Source: Phalacrocorax aristotelis
Lineage: Eukaryota > Chordata > Aves > Suliformes > Phalacrocoracidae
Direction: 5' to 3'
Assembly (NCBI RefSeq): GCF_949628215.1
Contig: NC_134281.1
Location: 42,428,512-42,492,511, forward strand
DNA: 64,000 nt
A model generated the notes under the pieces. It had not been told where the DNA came from, ran no database searches, and saw nothing but the letters and a program-made list of their open reading frames with translations. Every line of letters starts with the position of its first letter. Within the stretch, counting starts at the first letter, position 1. Shown one piece after another: positions 36,606 through 50,170 of this stretch. Both the position numbers and the translations under genes were made by a program.

Positions 36606-39600
36606 GAATTTCGTACCTATGGATGTGCTATTATCTTCTTGAAACTGAAATATTAGTCCATCAGTAGTTAAAGGTAAATCCAGTGTGCAAGTGCTGGATT
36701 ATGACTAGGGAAGGACTATGTTCTAAGCCTGGATTTGTAGTCACTAAATTTGTCACTAAGACAGTGAGCTGTCTCCCATGAGATGATACTGGATTCGTGA
36801 TTTTATCTGGCCCATCTTTGGCAAGAAGTACTTAGCTAGGATTTTGATGTCACGGTAATAAACAGTGTCAAGGGAAAAAAAAAAGGAAAAGTGGCTCCTT
36901 ATACTCTGGTGATTCAATTTTTTCCTTTGTTGAACCACACCCCCACGTGCCTCCTAACTCAGAAATCCCCTTCAGGCAAAATAATTGTGCAATGATCATT
37001 TTACAAAGACATAATGTAGCCCTGATATTGCAAGGGCTTCTAACATTGGTGAAATTCTTCCCAAGAATAAATTTATTCACTTACTTAAGCGTTGGTAGAA
37101 TGAGTCCTTATGTAAGTGAGTCTTCGTATTAGCCCAAGACTGCCTAATACCTGGATTAAGCCTGTATGGTGATTAATGCCTATTTACTTTATCTGTTATC
37201 CCACTGCATTTTGCTCTTCAGCCTTGATTAAGCCCTTTGCTTTACCATTTAAAATGTCCTGCTTAACCTTCTGCTTACAAACGTACACAGTGCTGAGGTC
37301 TGCATTTTTAACTAGAACAAGTTCTACCATAAATAATAGCATTTAATTTTAAAGTGCAACAGCTACAGTCACCTCTTGATTAAATGACAAAGAACAGCAA
37401 TAGCAAACTGGGGAACATAGAGTTTTTCACAACAAATGTCTACGTCCATGTAAGAGAAAAATATACCTTCCTGCTGCTGATGAGCACTTTCTGCGCAGTT
37501 CTTTATTTTACATGTTTATAGAAAATTATTACCAAAAGAGCCTAAACGGTGACTCTCTGCTATTTCCCCAAATATCTTTTGAAGGAGATAAACTAGATTA
37601 ATCTCTCTTTATAAAGTTCCCACAAGAAAGCTCACAGACACAGTAGCTTTACCTTCAAAAATAGAATGTGACTGTAGGCACTTGTGCTAATCTCTTTTTT
37701 GGCAAATCAGCTTTTTTGTATTGAATCTTGCTTGATTGAATAGCACTGGAGCTGCCAGAGTAAATGCTATTATCAATGTACAGTAATTAAGGAAATAGTC
37801 CTTGTCACTCCAACAGTGTCCAGGCAGTGCCTTCTGTAATAAAGTTAAATGATAAAGAAATCTCTTCAAGGCATAGATACTGGACCGGGGAAACTCTTGA
37901 CACGCAGTAAAATAATGCAGTGTAGAATTACAGGTGGCAGGGAAAAGTATAAATGCCCGTGGAATCCATGCTAAATGCATGTTTGACGCTAAATGTTTAA
38001 ATAGATGCTCAGCACTAAAACACATAATTGTTTAATTTGTCATGTAATTCCTGACTCAGGGCAGTTGAGCATCTCTCAGTCTCCACCCTTAAAAAATGTG
38101 TGTGAAGAGAGGAGGGGGGAGGCGCTTCCATCGTTCAGCAACTTCAAAGATCTTTTGCCCCTTCAGGCAGCAGCCTGCACAAATGATAAACTTTGCTTTA
38201 AGATCAGCAGAGCCGGGCTCTGCCAAATCCATTTGGGGAGAGAATTTCAGTAAAAAGGACTTGTCATTCCTTCCCCCGCCCTTCCGTTTCAGTTGAAACT
38301 ACAGCCTAGCAGTACTTCGGTGGATCGCAATTGTTTCTGCAGCACCCAAAGAGAGAGATTCCCCAAGGAGAGAGAGAGAAACCTTTGGACATCTTCTGTA
38401 TTATAACCTTATCGCATGCACCAAGAAATGTAAAATGTTGTAAAGCAGGGTAGTTCTCAGATACCAGAAACGGCCACTTAATAAGCAGAGAACCCTGATC
38501 TGTGCTGCCAGAGTTTTCTCAATGCCTCTCAGCTGCAGCCCCGCGTCAAGATCATTGCAGTAAACTGCTCTGGCCTAAGACATGCTGAGGTCTGCATTTG
38601 ATAGCAAAGATCTTTTGTCCGGGGAAGGTACATGCAGAAGATATGTTGTTTAATGGGCAATAAATAACAAGGGAAGGTATTTAATCAAGTGTGCTGGGAA
38701 ATACTGTTCATGTAAAAATACACACTTTTCAAAAGATACAGCTTGGGAAGCGACCGCTCAAAGGGATGTTAAGGGAAAGGCGAAAGAGTCCATAGTGAGG
38801 CTGCTAGATTTCATCCCGCTACTTGTAAGACACATGCAGACGGATTCTGGCCCCTATACTGCTTTTCCCCAGCAGCCTATGTCTTATCTAAACTCTGTAT
38901 AATCATTTTCATATTTCATAAATCTGGCGTTTTGCTTGGGTGTACGTTACAGAGGATTTTAACATTCCCTGCAACACTCAGTTCTAATGCATTGACGTTC
39001 TGAAGGCTGGGCATTGTAACCTCTCCATTAAATATCTGACACAATGAAGTGTCTTCTAAATAAAATAATTCAGAGGGATCGATCCAGTGAACTTCAGGGT
39101 GCACCTTTTCAATTATTTTTTAAAGATGGAAGTGTTTTGTGCATATTGAGGGCTAGATTTGTGGGACTGGGAAGGAGGGGAGTCACATCTTGAGGGTGGA
39201 CCTGAGCTCCACTCCAGCAGGCGCTAACAGAAACGCTCGGAGGGGAGTGAGCACACGAGCTGTTCCTGTGCTTCCAGCACGACTCTGAACTTGGCTTTGC
39301 TGGATCCGGGCCTCTTTTCTGTTGTATGTAAAACATTAATGTTCTATATAGTGTTCCAAAGGATTTGCTTTTTTACATACCCCTAGCTCGACCTTTGGAA
39401 CTGTCTGCTTGAATCTGAGCAGAAGTGCTCTAGTCAGAATTTTAAAAAAATGATAGCCCAGGCAGCAGGTTTTTTAATTGAGGCATGCCAAATACCAAAG
39501 GCAGATGCTTTTTCATTCTGTAGCTCCTGGATACGCAGTCTACTTTTCGGTTTCAAGGACAAAGGAAACACTCATCCAATTAGATGAGGCATGAGATTGT

Positions 39601-40239
39601 GACATACGGGCTCTTTCGTTAAATAAAAAAAAAGTTGGAAAAAGATATTTGACTCTAAGTCAATAAGTGCTATTAAAATAAATGCAACCATATATACAGC
39701 CCATGTTCGGATCCACACTATTTTTGTCCCTGAGAAGGCTGAAAGACCCCCAGGATAAAGCCCCACACAACTCACTTGTCCAAAGCGCACTTTGAAGGCC
39801 TTACTTTTAAGACAGGATATACAAAAGTGTAAGCCAATTAAACTGCAAGGCAGCCTTCTGCTATCTTCTCCCGTTTGACATCTCTATCGAGTCAGCTCGG
39901 ATGATATCAAACATGATCTGGTTGTCAGAGCAGCTGAATTTCCCCCACACGTTCAGTAAAGACAAGGGAATCTCTTGCTCCTCTTCCGAGGCTCATAGGA
40001 GCCAACTTTTTAATAGGAGTGTGGCTTGCCCAAGGCAATGCAGCTTTTGTCTGCTGTCAGGAGGAAATGGTTAATGCTTTACACACATCGCACCTGAATC
40101 TTAAGCGTCCTGGAAGCACACTTGAATTTCTGCACGAGGAGCATCACATATCTTTGTCAGAAGCTGGATGTGTTGGGTCTGCATTGTTTCATTCCCCTAT
40201 ATCTGGCAATGGGGGCAATAGTTAAAACTTCCAAATAAT

Positions 40240-40530
40240 TACAGCTCTTCTGTTTCCAGCCTCAAAGCTGTAATGTGTTTACTTTAGTCTTAGCGGTTTA
40301 CTGGGCAGCTGGAACTGTTGACCGATAATTGCTGCGAGTTTCTGATCCTCCAGAAGAGTGAAGAGCCTCCTCCGTCCTCTGCCTGTTGTTCATACAGTTT
40401 GCTTTGCTGAAATTATTTAAATCAGTGTTATCAACGCTGCATGGAGGACTTGAGTCTCAGGTGCTGGGAATTAACGTCACCTGTTTAATTACATCAGTTT
40501 ACAATCTGATCTGCTCTCTGTCCTTTTTCA
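40240..40530. promoter_or_regulatory. Candidate conserved regulatory block
   Basis: Repeat-free, homeodomain-core-rich stretch (AATTA and TAATTA cores, a CACCTG E-box, AACGTCACC resembling a CRE half site). Called on texture only; no alignment was possible. Confidence 0.2.
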
Positions 40531-41839
40531 TATAGTGTGGCTTAAAGTGAAAGTGCAATCTCTCATCAAACTGGGTGTGGGGCTGAGTGATACTGGAACA
40601 AATGGAAGTGAGTGGAAAAATTGCTCTTGTCCTCCCAGCCAGGTCCAGCTGCCATTTTGATTTTTCTCCACGTTGGTGGCTGTCTCTGGAACTTTCCAGC
40701 GTTCATCTTGCCACACGCTATTGCAGAGTCATTAGTTATATGTGACACCTAATGCAGCCCCAAACCAGTGTTCTCGGTGACAATTCAGGATGCCTGGACC
40801 CCGGTGATTCTGGCCAAGAAGAAGCACTCCTTGAACCCTTCCCAGCCCCAGCTGCAGTGCAGATCGGGCTGGAAGCTGCATCTGCGCACCGAGAGCACCG
40901 ATGCCGGTCACCATGGGTTGGAATCCCCCGGAGACACAAGGAGCAGGGGGCAGCAGGAGGGAGCCTTCATGGAGCTCCTGGAGATGCAGATGAAGTGATG
41001 ATGCTTCCCATCTTGTCTGCAGGAACAGGAGTGTGTCAGAGCATATTATCAGTCTGCTACACCCCAGTGTGTGAAGCAGCACATGGGGCTGCCATTGCTC
41101 CTGCTGCCCACAGAGCCAGTAGCACGTGAAATACTGCTGAGCCTCCGCTGGTCCCTTCTCCCCCAGACCTCAAAGGTCATTGAAGGTGGCAACCCTCGGA
41201 GCTGAGATCAATGGTGTGGCTCGACTTTAGGCACTGCTGCCTTGGGCCAGCTCAGCACTCTTGCCGACGAGCTAAAACCTTGTGTAATCACATTACTATT
41301 GCTCCCATTGTTTTTAAGAAAGCTTGTACAGAGCTCTTCATTTCTGCAGTTTGCATGCCCATAAAAACCAACCCGAATACAGTGAGGTGAGAAAGAAACA
41401 CCATGAATTTTCATCATATTGGTACTTCTGGCACAATTTACATCATGACTACGTCCCTGATGAGGAGAAGCAACCAATACCCTCTGCAAAGCTCATATTG
41501 CAATGGATGGGCGAGGAAACGGCGGCCTGAAGGGTGTCACATTCTGGAAACCTGACCTGGCAATAAGGATCCACAATTAATGAGATGGGTAAGGGAGTCT
41601 CTGGGTCTTAGCAAAGGCCCTTGGTTATAATAAAAAGAAAGCGGGTGCCAAACAGTTTTAAAGGATCCCATGTATTATCAATTATTTTTCTGTTGATAGG
41701 AAGAATTCAAAGGGGTGCTATTAACATCCTGGGCAAAGAGGGAGCAGATCTATAGCGTGTCTCTCGATAAATACGTTGCTGCAGTAAACTTCTTTAGCAC
41801 TTTGCAATTCACATCTGATCTCTGCTGACCTTTTTTTTT

Positions 41840-42020
41840 TCTCCTAATTAAACCTTTAACTCACAAATGAGCCATTTCCTACATCAAACTGGTATATGGC
41901 AAAGGAGGAAATTCCACCTGCAATTTATAGGAGTTGCTGGTGACCTGACTGTCTGTCACAACCTTTTTAAATTGATCCCTCTTTGAATTAAACTTGATCA
42001 ATTACTTTCTCATAGGTGAA
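41840..42020. promoter_or_regulatory. Candidate conserved regulatory block
   Basis: AT-rich, low-CpG stretch with repeated AATTAAA and TTGATC elements (CTAATTAAACC at the start, AATTAAACTTGATCAATT near the end). Texture only. Confidence 0.2.
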
Positions 42021-44109
42021 CAAAGATGAGACTATGCTTAAAAGCCATTGTGCCGATGACAGCAAACAAAGCCAGGTGTACATCGTGGATGGAAGATAGA
42101 AATCCATTTTGTGCACATAGTGAGAAAGATGAAGGCCAACTGCTTCCAGAACCGAAAACCTCTGGTTATCTCAACCAGCTGTTTTCCCCAAGTGGTGTTT
42201 GTTTGAAGAAACTGGTTTTGAAGGGGTGTGCATGGGGGTGACTTAAACTGCTGCTCTTGGCAAGCTCTGTTCACATTCTCCCTTCCACACAGAGGGGATG
42301 CAAGCTTGCTGTCACTCCTGCCTTGTTTTTGGAGCTGGATAACTGAACCAACCTCTTCCAGGTTGCTCACGCCTCATGGTCCTCTTCCAGCGCAGTGATG
42401 TGGCAGCCTTTAAAGTCCCTTTCTTTTTGGGACGAAATCCCCCAAATCATGAACCAGCCATGGTTCCACTGGACTGTCTCCTGATGAGGACTTAGAAAGG
42501 GAATGAAATATCTGAGATGGGTGTAACAGCATGCTGTTGAACTGCTGACCTCAAGAACTCAAACATATTCCTGGCTGCACTATATAGTGCTTTGCGTGTC
42601 CAGAGGAATCCCTTACCCCGCTCGGTAGCTGAACCATGGGATTTTGGCTGGGGCAGCATCTTGTGGCATCAGGGAAGGACCCTTGGCTTGACTGGGCAGC
42701 AAAAAGCCAGAGCTGCACCAGCCAGCAGTGACATAATGGGTATTAAACCAGTCTGGTCCATTAAAAAGTCATGAGTATCACCTCAAAATCCCTTTCAGAA
42801 GTATATTTTACCTGATTTTCCTTTGTCTCCTGGCTCCAGAGCGTGCATTTTCAAGCCTTGCTTCTATAGCTGAAATGATGACAAATTTCCTTTCCTTTAG
42901 CAGGAAGCTAGGAGGCTCCTGTCCGTGCAGGACTGCCCGCGCCGCTGCAGCTTCACAAATATCATCAGGCTGCAAGATTTCGCACCCTATCGCCCCTCTG
43001 CCTGCCCCATAGCAAGGGCAGTCAGCATTTCCAACAGCACTGGGTGCAAATGCTGCTGCAGCCAGCAGCTCTCGCCCTGCAGCACAGAGTCTGCCACAAG
43101 AGCACCTCAATGCTGCGTCCTCTGTGGGTGGCACTGAGCGTGTGTTGGCTGGGAGGAGAGCTCTCCATCGCTCACCCTTTGGCTTTTAAAGAATAGCCCT
43201 ATGCTATTTACTCCTTTGCAGCAGACAATAACTGAGATAATTTCAGCCCTTTCCTCTCTTCCCTGTGCCACAGGGAATGGTGCCCCACATCCAGGGTGAC
43301 CCTTCCAAAATCTCACTGGAAAAATGCTCTTCCTCTCCAGGAACATCAGAAATCGTGTTGGATGTTACCATTCAACTGTGCCCACCAGTGCTGTGAGCTG
43401 CGACCAAGCAACTGCTCTTCTTCCAACCTTCCTTTGGAAAGTAAGCAAAAAACTACCCTTAACACCTCCCAGATGGTGCAAAAATATTATTTAGAATTAA
43501 GAAAAACTTCCCTAAACCCCAACTTCGGGGCTGTAAAGGTGGGGGATCACAGCCCATTGACATGGACTCTCAACCAGGGAAGCATCCAAGCTGAGAAAAC
43601 ACTAGGAAAATGCTGTTCTTCCCCATGGGTTGTGGGAGGCCTCCAGCGTGGGGTGCTGAGGGAAAAGCAGACCTTCAGGAAGCTCTGGGATCCCATACAC
43701 ATGGGATCTTTGTATTGCCTCTCCTGACCTTTTTTAATAAGGCAAATCAACCCACTTCCCTGCACGAAGAAACCAAGGCTGCCTGACACCCTTGGGGATG
43801 GGGCAATGGGGGTTGGTGGGTTCCCCGCTAAGGTCCATGTTTCCTAAATAAATAACCACTGTGTGACCCGCTAGGGTGTTTCTCAAGCCACAAAACTCCC
43901 CTTTGGGGTCCCCTTGGCATCCCCACCTGGGCTGAGAGGTGTCCATGCCCCCCAGCCGGGGCCCCGATGTTTCGCAGGCTGTGTCCCCACTGCTCTCTGC
44001 ACAAGCCCTGCTGACAGCCGCCTCAGTTCAGGAGGTTAAAAGTTATTAACTGAAAATCAATCGGAATAAAAAGAGTCCCATCTGCCGCAGTACACAACTC
44101 ACTCCCCCC

Positions 44110-44740
44110 CCCCACCGACAGCCTTCCCCGCACTGCAGGAAACCAAGCCGCAGCGCCCGGCCATGGCTGCGCAGCGCCCGGCCAGCCCGGATCTCATTAA
44201 ATATTAAAGCTTTGGAGGCAAAATGGCCAGTGACAAATAGCTGTACGTGGAGCAAACAAACAGCGTCATTCCTCACACGGCTGTCCCGGCGCCGGGGTTG
44301 CCAAGCGCCGCCGTGCCGGCACACACCATACCGCGCGCAGGGATGGCAGCGAGAAAAGTTTGACGAGCCGCTGCTGGCCACGTGAGCAAACTTGGGAGAT
44401 GAATATTCCTCTCCTTCCATCAGCTCCTTTCAAGCAGACTGGAAAGAAAGAAAGAAAAGGAAGAGGAAAAAAAATCCCTGGCAATATCCAGCAAAAGGAC
44501 AAAATAATGAGAAAGCAATGAATCACGGTGCTTTTCTGTACGCTATACAAAGGGCTTTGCTCGCCCTGGGAGCCGCCGGAGCAGTGTGGGTTTGCTGAAA
44601 TTATAAGCATCCTTACAGGGGTGGGGAGGAAGAAAAAAAAACTTCTGTAAAATAATTTAATTCTGGCTGACTAGCTAGGTAAAAGCTTTATTTGCTAGAA
44701 TAGTGATTAAAACATGTAACATGGCTAGCTTAAGAGATTA
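44110..44740. promoter_or_regulatory. Candidate regulatory block with CpG-rich core
   Basis: A small CpG-rich core (44,130-44,345) flanked by AT-rich sequence with ATTAAATATTAAAGC and a GAAAG purine tract at 44,444-44,470. No coding frame fits. Could be an enhancer or an unannotated promoter. Confidence 0.22.
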
Positions 44741-45017
44741 TTAGAGTTCATAAGGGATGGGGGTGCTGGCACCTGTCAGGGAAGGCAGAGTCTGGCTCAC
44801 CATAGGCACTGGGCACCGCCGAGGTGCCTGGGGAGGTCTTGGCCCAAATACCCGTGTGGTGCTGCAGGAGACGCTCCCAAAGCCAGGCTGTGAAGCAAGG
44901 CACGATGCCCTTGGGGGGGAAGTGCCCCCTCCAGGCAGGGTGTCCCTGCACCCCACTGGCTTTATCTGATAACTTACGATTTTCTCAAATCAAGGCCAAC
45001 TCTCTTTTACTTAATTA

Positions 45018-45050
45018 TTTACTAATATTTAATTACTAATATTTAATATC
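45018..45050. repeat. AT-rich 14-bp tandem repeat
   Basis: ACTAATATTTAATT occurs at 45021 and again at 45035 with the last base changed. Confidence 0.85.
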
Positions 45051-46686
45051 AAGTGAAGAAGCGGCAGAAGCAGTGGCCTGGCATCAGGCTGGGCTTGCCA
45101 TGGGCGCAACAGTAGCATGTCCTGATGGCTCTTATGTGAGGACAAACTGTGAAACAAAATACATATTCCCATATATGTGGAAGTTCATGGCTTGAGGGAC
45201 CCACTCATCTTTCCCACGGTTGAGGGATCCCAGAGCATTGCTGTGTTTCTGCTAACAAGAGCCATTATCTCATGAGGAGCAAACAGGGAAGAGAACAGAG
45301 GGGCCAGAAATTAAATTTAAAAAATGAATACTTTTAATAAAATTAACAGTTAAGAACAGTTCGTCCATGGTTTTGGTCACCAATGGAAATGGCCTGACAC
45401 CATCTGTACCAGCACAGAGGGCTCCAACAGGACAGCGAGGGCAGGGGATGCCATTGCCCCCACTGTCCTCTCCCAAAATGCAGAAGCAATGGCTTCCTTG
45501 CATCCGGAGCTGCTACATCCCCCCCAGCACCCCTCCAGGCCAACCCTGCCACCTCAGTACGTATTAAAATGAGTTATGTAGGTCACCGTGTAAAAACCAT
45601 GAGTAGATGCATGCAAATAACAAAAGCAGAACTCGAGGAAAATTTATATTGCAGCCAGAAGACTAAGGGAGCACGGAAAATGTCAGCTGCCTTATAATGC
45701 CACCCCAAAGGACCTCGGAGGGTCTGGCAGGCCTCGTTAGTGCCTCAGAGTGTGTTGCAATCCTCCCATACACAAGCAAAAATTAGTTACCAGGATCTTT
45801 CCTTTGGCAACGTGATTAGCAGGGGTCCGCTTCACCCAGGATGAGTGATGGTCTGGGTAAAAATCACCTTCTTTAAGATTAGCTTTCCAAGCAGAGGCCC
45901 AGCTCACCAGCCGTAGCCCCATCCTGCGCTCAGGTGAACTTCAGCAACTGGAAATCCTCCAGTCTGGGTGCTTCTGGCAGCTCCGCCATGGTCGTGCCCA
46001 GGTTTGCTCCTGGATGGTGGAGCAGCCCCCAGCCCAAGCCCTTCCCAGCCCCTGAGAAAGGACCCTTGGCAGGTACAAATTCAGAGGCAGCCAAAGGGCT
46101 ATCCCTGTCCCTCCTTAGCCAGAAAATAATAATAAGCCCCGTCCCACTATATTTTCACAGGGTCTGGCTCTGCATGGCGAGGCCGGCCACAGTCCTGGTG
46201 CCTCGAGCAATGGCTGTAGAGAGGAGCTGGTCCCACGCCTGGCTCCCGCTGCAGACGCACCAAATACTGCGCGTCCTTCATCTGGCACATTTGAGCTGTA
46301 ATTGCAACAGCCTGAACTACCACACAGTTTTATGTGCTGATATTTCATGACATTTAATGTACATAATCTGCATATGTTATTTTTAGCAAACTTTCTCCCT
46401 GGGACAGCCTCATGCGCACCACATCTTGTTTCCATGAGCACGTGCTGCAGTTGGGAACGGTTTGATTTTTTTTCCTTCTTTTTTTCTTTTCCCTCTGTCA
46501 AGACTGGGTTTTGAATTGCAGAAGCAACACACACAACGGAACATTTTTCCTTCTTTTCACTAGGTTGCTTTAGAGGTGGGGAAAAACCCAAAAAGCAAAG
46601 GCAAGTGAGGCAGCCCAGCTCCCGTTTCTAGATATTTCCTTGCTTGGGATGCTCTAGGGTGAGTGACCATCACCCCCAAAAAGAAA

Positions 46687-46770
46687 GCATCCTTCTTGGG
46701 TGGAAAAAGCATCATTCTTGGTAATAACATCATCATTCTTGGTGGAAATAGCATCATTCTTGGGTATTTT
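46687..46770. repeat. Minisatellite, four copies of a 21-22 bp unit
   Basis: GCATCNTTCTTGG recurs at 46687, 46709, 46730 (first base T) and 46751. Because the unit is close to a multiple of three, it keeps frames open on both strands and produces repetitive pseudo-proteins. Confidence 0.85.
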
Positions 46771-48039
46771 GGGAGCAAGACAATGCTTTGTTCTTTGCTG
46801 GAAATCGTTTGCTGTGGCTCGCGGGGCTGCCGGCACGTGCAGGGCTGCAGTGAGTGTCAGGCTGTTGGGTGTTTTTGAGGAACTGAGGCTCCAAGCTGTG
46901 TGTGCAACGCAGCGCCCGCCTGGAGACTCTCAGTCCCTTGGGGATGGAAACCGCAAACTTTGAAACTTAGGTCTGCCTTAAATATTTGGCGGAGAAAATG
47001 TTCCCTAAGAAAATCGGGTTTTGTCAAACTCAAAGCATTTATGGAAACATGAATGCTGGCCTTGGGAAGTCACTTTCCCATGGCGGGGGTTGCTGGTCTG
47101 TGCATTGGAGGAGGTGGTCCGTACAGGGGGACGAGGGGGTCCCTGGGGAGTGGACGGGTACATGTGGGGCAGCAGCTCTGCAGTGGAGCACAGCCATGCC
47201 CAAACCCATCGCACCGTTGATGCAGTGACGGCCCCTCTGCCTGAGGACCGCCACATGGAGATGGTCCCTGAAGGTACCAGTGACCTCCCATGGGCCACTC
47301 CAGCCCCCACGGCTGCAGGCAGAGCCCGAGTGCCCCGAGCTTGACCAAGGCCATCACTTTTAGAAAGGGGAAGGCTACTTCATAAAACTGGCTTTTAGTT
47401 CAGAGGCTTTTTGAGAGCCACAGCTGACCAGGACATCAGGTTTCCATTTGTGCTGGACATCAGCAGCTCATGGGCTTTACTGGCGGGTAGCCGAGGTCTC
47501 TGCTCCAGTGCACAACCAGAAACTCTCTGTGCCAAACAACTGCTCATCCCCCCCAGCCCCGGTGCCGCCTGTCCCATCAGATAGCGAGAGTTTGTAAAAC
47601 ACAGGAGAGGCATTTGTTTAACTTTGGCATCTTGCTCGGCCTTCCTCCCGATGGTGCTGCAGCCGGCGCCCTGGCGTGGGAGGAGCAACACGATTCGCAG
47701 CACCCATCCCGGCTCCCCTGCTCCCATACATGCTGGACATCCCTGGCTGGGACCCCTGGATCTGGGGGTGCAACAGAGACACGTGGTAATGCACAGCAAA
47801 GTGCAATGTCAAATGGCACCTGCTGCAAGAGGGCAGCGGCATGAACACTTCTGCGTGAGATATCTGGGTCCCTGGTTAAAAGCTCTTCCTGAGTGCTTCG
47901 AGCAATGAAACCTCTATTTTCCAAGCCCATGTTGTGTACTAATGAAGAAATAAAATAAACATTTGGTAACAAATCCAGCATATGGTTATTGTTTGTTGCA
48001 AGGACAGGGGAAAACATTACTCCGTAACGTGGCAAAAAG

Positions 48040-48360
48040 GCTGCAGCTGCAATATCACATTACAGCGCCGCGCTTTATTTAATAAAAACTCGCCCTGCCA
48101 GCCTTAACAAAATTTTTCCTTCCCGCCCCCAGCCCCAAGAGGTGGTTTCAGTGCCTTCTGCCGCGATGGCCGCGGCAGGGTCGCATGTGCCCTTCGTTAG
48201 CCGAGGAATCTGCTTTCAATTCCGGCTCTTCAGATTGTATTTTCACAGCGACTCATTAGTCACCAAACGTTGACAAGCCGCTGTAAGTGTGCCATCTCCC
48301 TCATTGTTTATATGCAAGTGCAGCGATGAAAATGATTTATTTAGGTTTTAATTAAAATTT
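48040..48360. promoter_or_regulatory. Candidate conserved regulatory block with GC hairpin
   Basis: AT-rich flanks with TTTATTTAATAAA and TTTTAATTAAAATTT surround a CpG-containing core. Within it CTGCCGCG and CGCGGCAG (48158-48178) form a perfect 8-bp stem with a 5-nt loop. Called on texture. Confidence 0.22.
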
Positions 48361-49699
48361 GTGGATAGACCAGTGATTTTTAGCACTGCCGTTTCTAATT
48401 TGTGGTTGCAGAGAAAAAAAAATCAATAACCTTACAGCAGTTATACTTTCAGAGTTTCCTCGGGGGGTTATAACCTGCCGGTCACCTGCCCCCCACCGCG
48501 CGGGGCAGCTCCCAGCCCACGCACAGCTCAACCAGGGGCTGTGTTTCAGAGCCAGGGCAGACGTAACACCTTTGGTTCTCACATCAAGGCACATGCCTGG
48601 GGTTACTATAGCAGGTAAATCAATGTCCCGTGAGTTTCAGAACACCAGCCTGCGCCCTGAGCGGACGCAGGATTGCAGGAATTTAAAGGCACGTATTTAA
48701 TTGCATGTGCAGCATCACAGCGGCACCCAGGAGGAAGATGGGTGACACAGGGAGGTGGCCGAGCCCCACAGTTCCACAAGTAGGACTGGCGACTTGTTAT
48801 CTGAAAGCAGAAGTTATCACTTAAAAACGCTTTGGAGGGTGTTGGTCACCCTCTTCAAAATAATCTGGGGTGCCTGGGTGCCTACCCCAGCAGAAGCACC
48901 CTTCATCCCCCTGGAGCCTGGGTGCTGCAGCTCGCTGGGCTGTACAACCTGCAGCAATGGTAATTTGTCTTGTCAGTAACTTATTTATGACTCCGAAATA
49001 ACAACTGGGAGCAGAAGGACGAGGGGTTGTGGTGGGCAAGTTGGCAAAGCTTTGGGGCATTGCTGCCCCCTGCACAGTGCAGGACCCCCTGAGTCGCCTC
49101 CCCAGGTGAGGGGTGATGTGATGCTCTTGCTGGTCAGAGAGTTTCTTGTTGCTCATGACATTAAGATGCATTTTTATAAGGTGCAATAAAGCACTAAGAG
49201 ACTAAACTTGTGCCCCTCTGAATTATGAAAGTTAGGAGCCTTTCTTGGCCTAATACCATGGCTCAGAGAAATCCCTGCTATTACCTGATGTAAATATGTA
49301 TTAATTAAAGCACTTTGGAAATGCAGAGTATTGACATAATGGGCTGTAATGGCTCTTCTTGAGCAATTACAATCTATCATACAGCTACGTATTTCAGGAG
49401 GTATTTTTTCTCAGAGGCACGTTATTGACCCAAGGGCCCTGGGTGGTTTCCTCCCCTCACACAGACTCTTCCTGCCCCAGGGCCTTGGGTGCAGCCACGG
49501 GTCTCGCATCCTTCCCGGGGAAATCAATAGAAGGGGAGGCCCTAAATTCCTTAATTTTAATAAATACAACATATTTCATCCTGCCCTCTCCCCGACGCAT
49601 ACCTTGTCTCCTGCCCCCCATTGCCAAGGGCACTTTTGAGACTTCCCGCCCACCTGCAGATCCCTGGAAACACCCAGAGCAAAATATTTATACATAAAA

Positions 49700-50170
49700 G
49701 GAAATCTTTGTGATTTCCAGTGGTGGAAACCCTTTTCAAATAAAGCATTCTTCTTCTGAGACTTACACCTTCTAATTTAATTTTCCCCTAAATCAAACAG
49801 TGTATTAATCCCCAATAGAAAACATGTTCCAATTGCACAAACAATATTTAAATGGTATAATAGGAACATCTTTTATAAATACTTCTAACAAATCCTGAAA
49901 AAACCCGAATGTGTGGGCTATAATTAATCGAAATGCCAAGTGCCAGCTAACCAGGAAAACTCCAGCATCATAAATCTGCCCCGAGCTTTCTCACACATGC
50001 TGATAGATGGGGACTCACAGCTTAAATATTTAACAATCAATAATTCAAATACCTATCCTGCCCTATTAAATTTGTCACATTTATTTATAAATGCAACATC
50101 CAGCTGGAGTTTCTCTAAAAGTTGTGCATCTTCCACCCAATAACAAAATCCAGCATTTTTGAAGAAGAGC
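49700..50170. promoter_or_regulatory. AT-rich candidate regulatory block
   Basis: Repeat-free stretch with many TTTAAAT, TAATTAAT and AATATTTAA cores and no coding frame of interest. Texture only. Confidence 0.17.

Noticed and set aside
46115-48035. Several 130-160 codon frames on both strands
   Set aside because: Mutually overlapping, no splice-consistent neighbours, no recognisable family; typical of a moderately GC-rich intergenic region.
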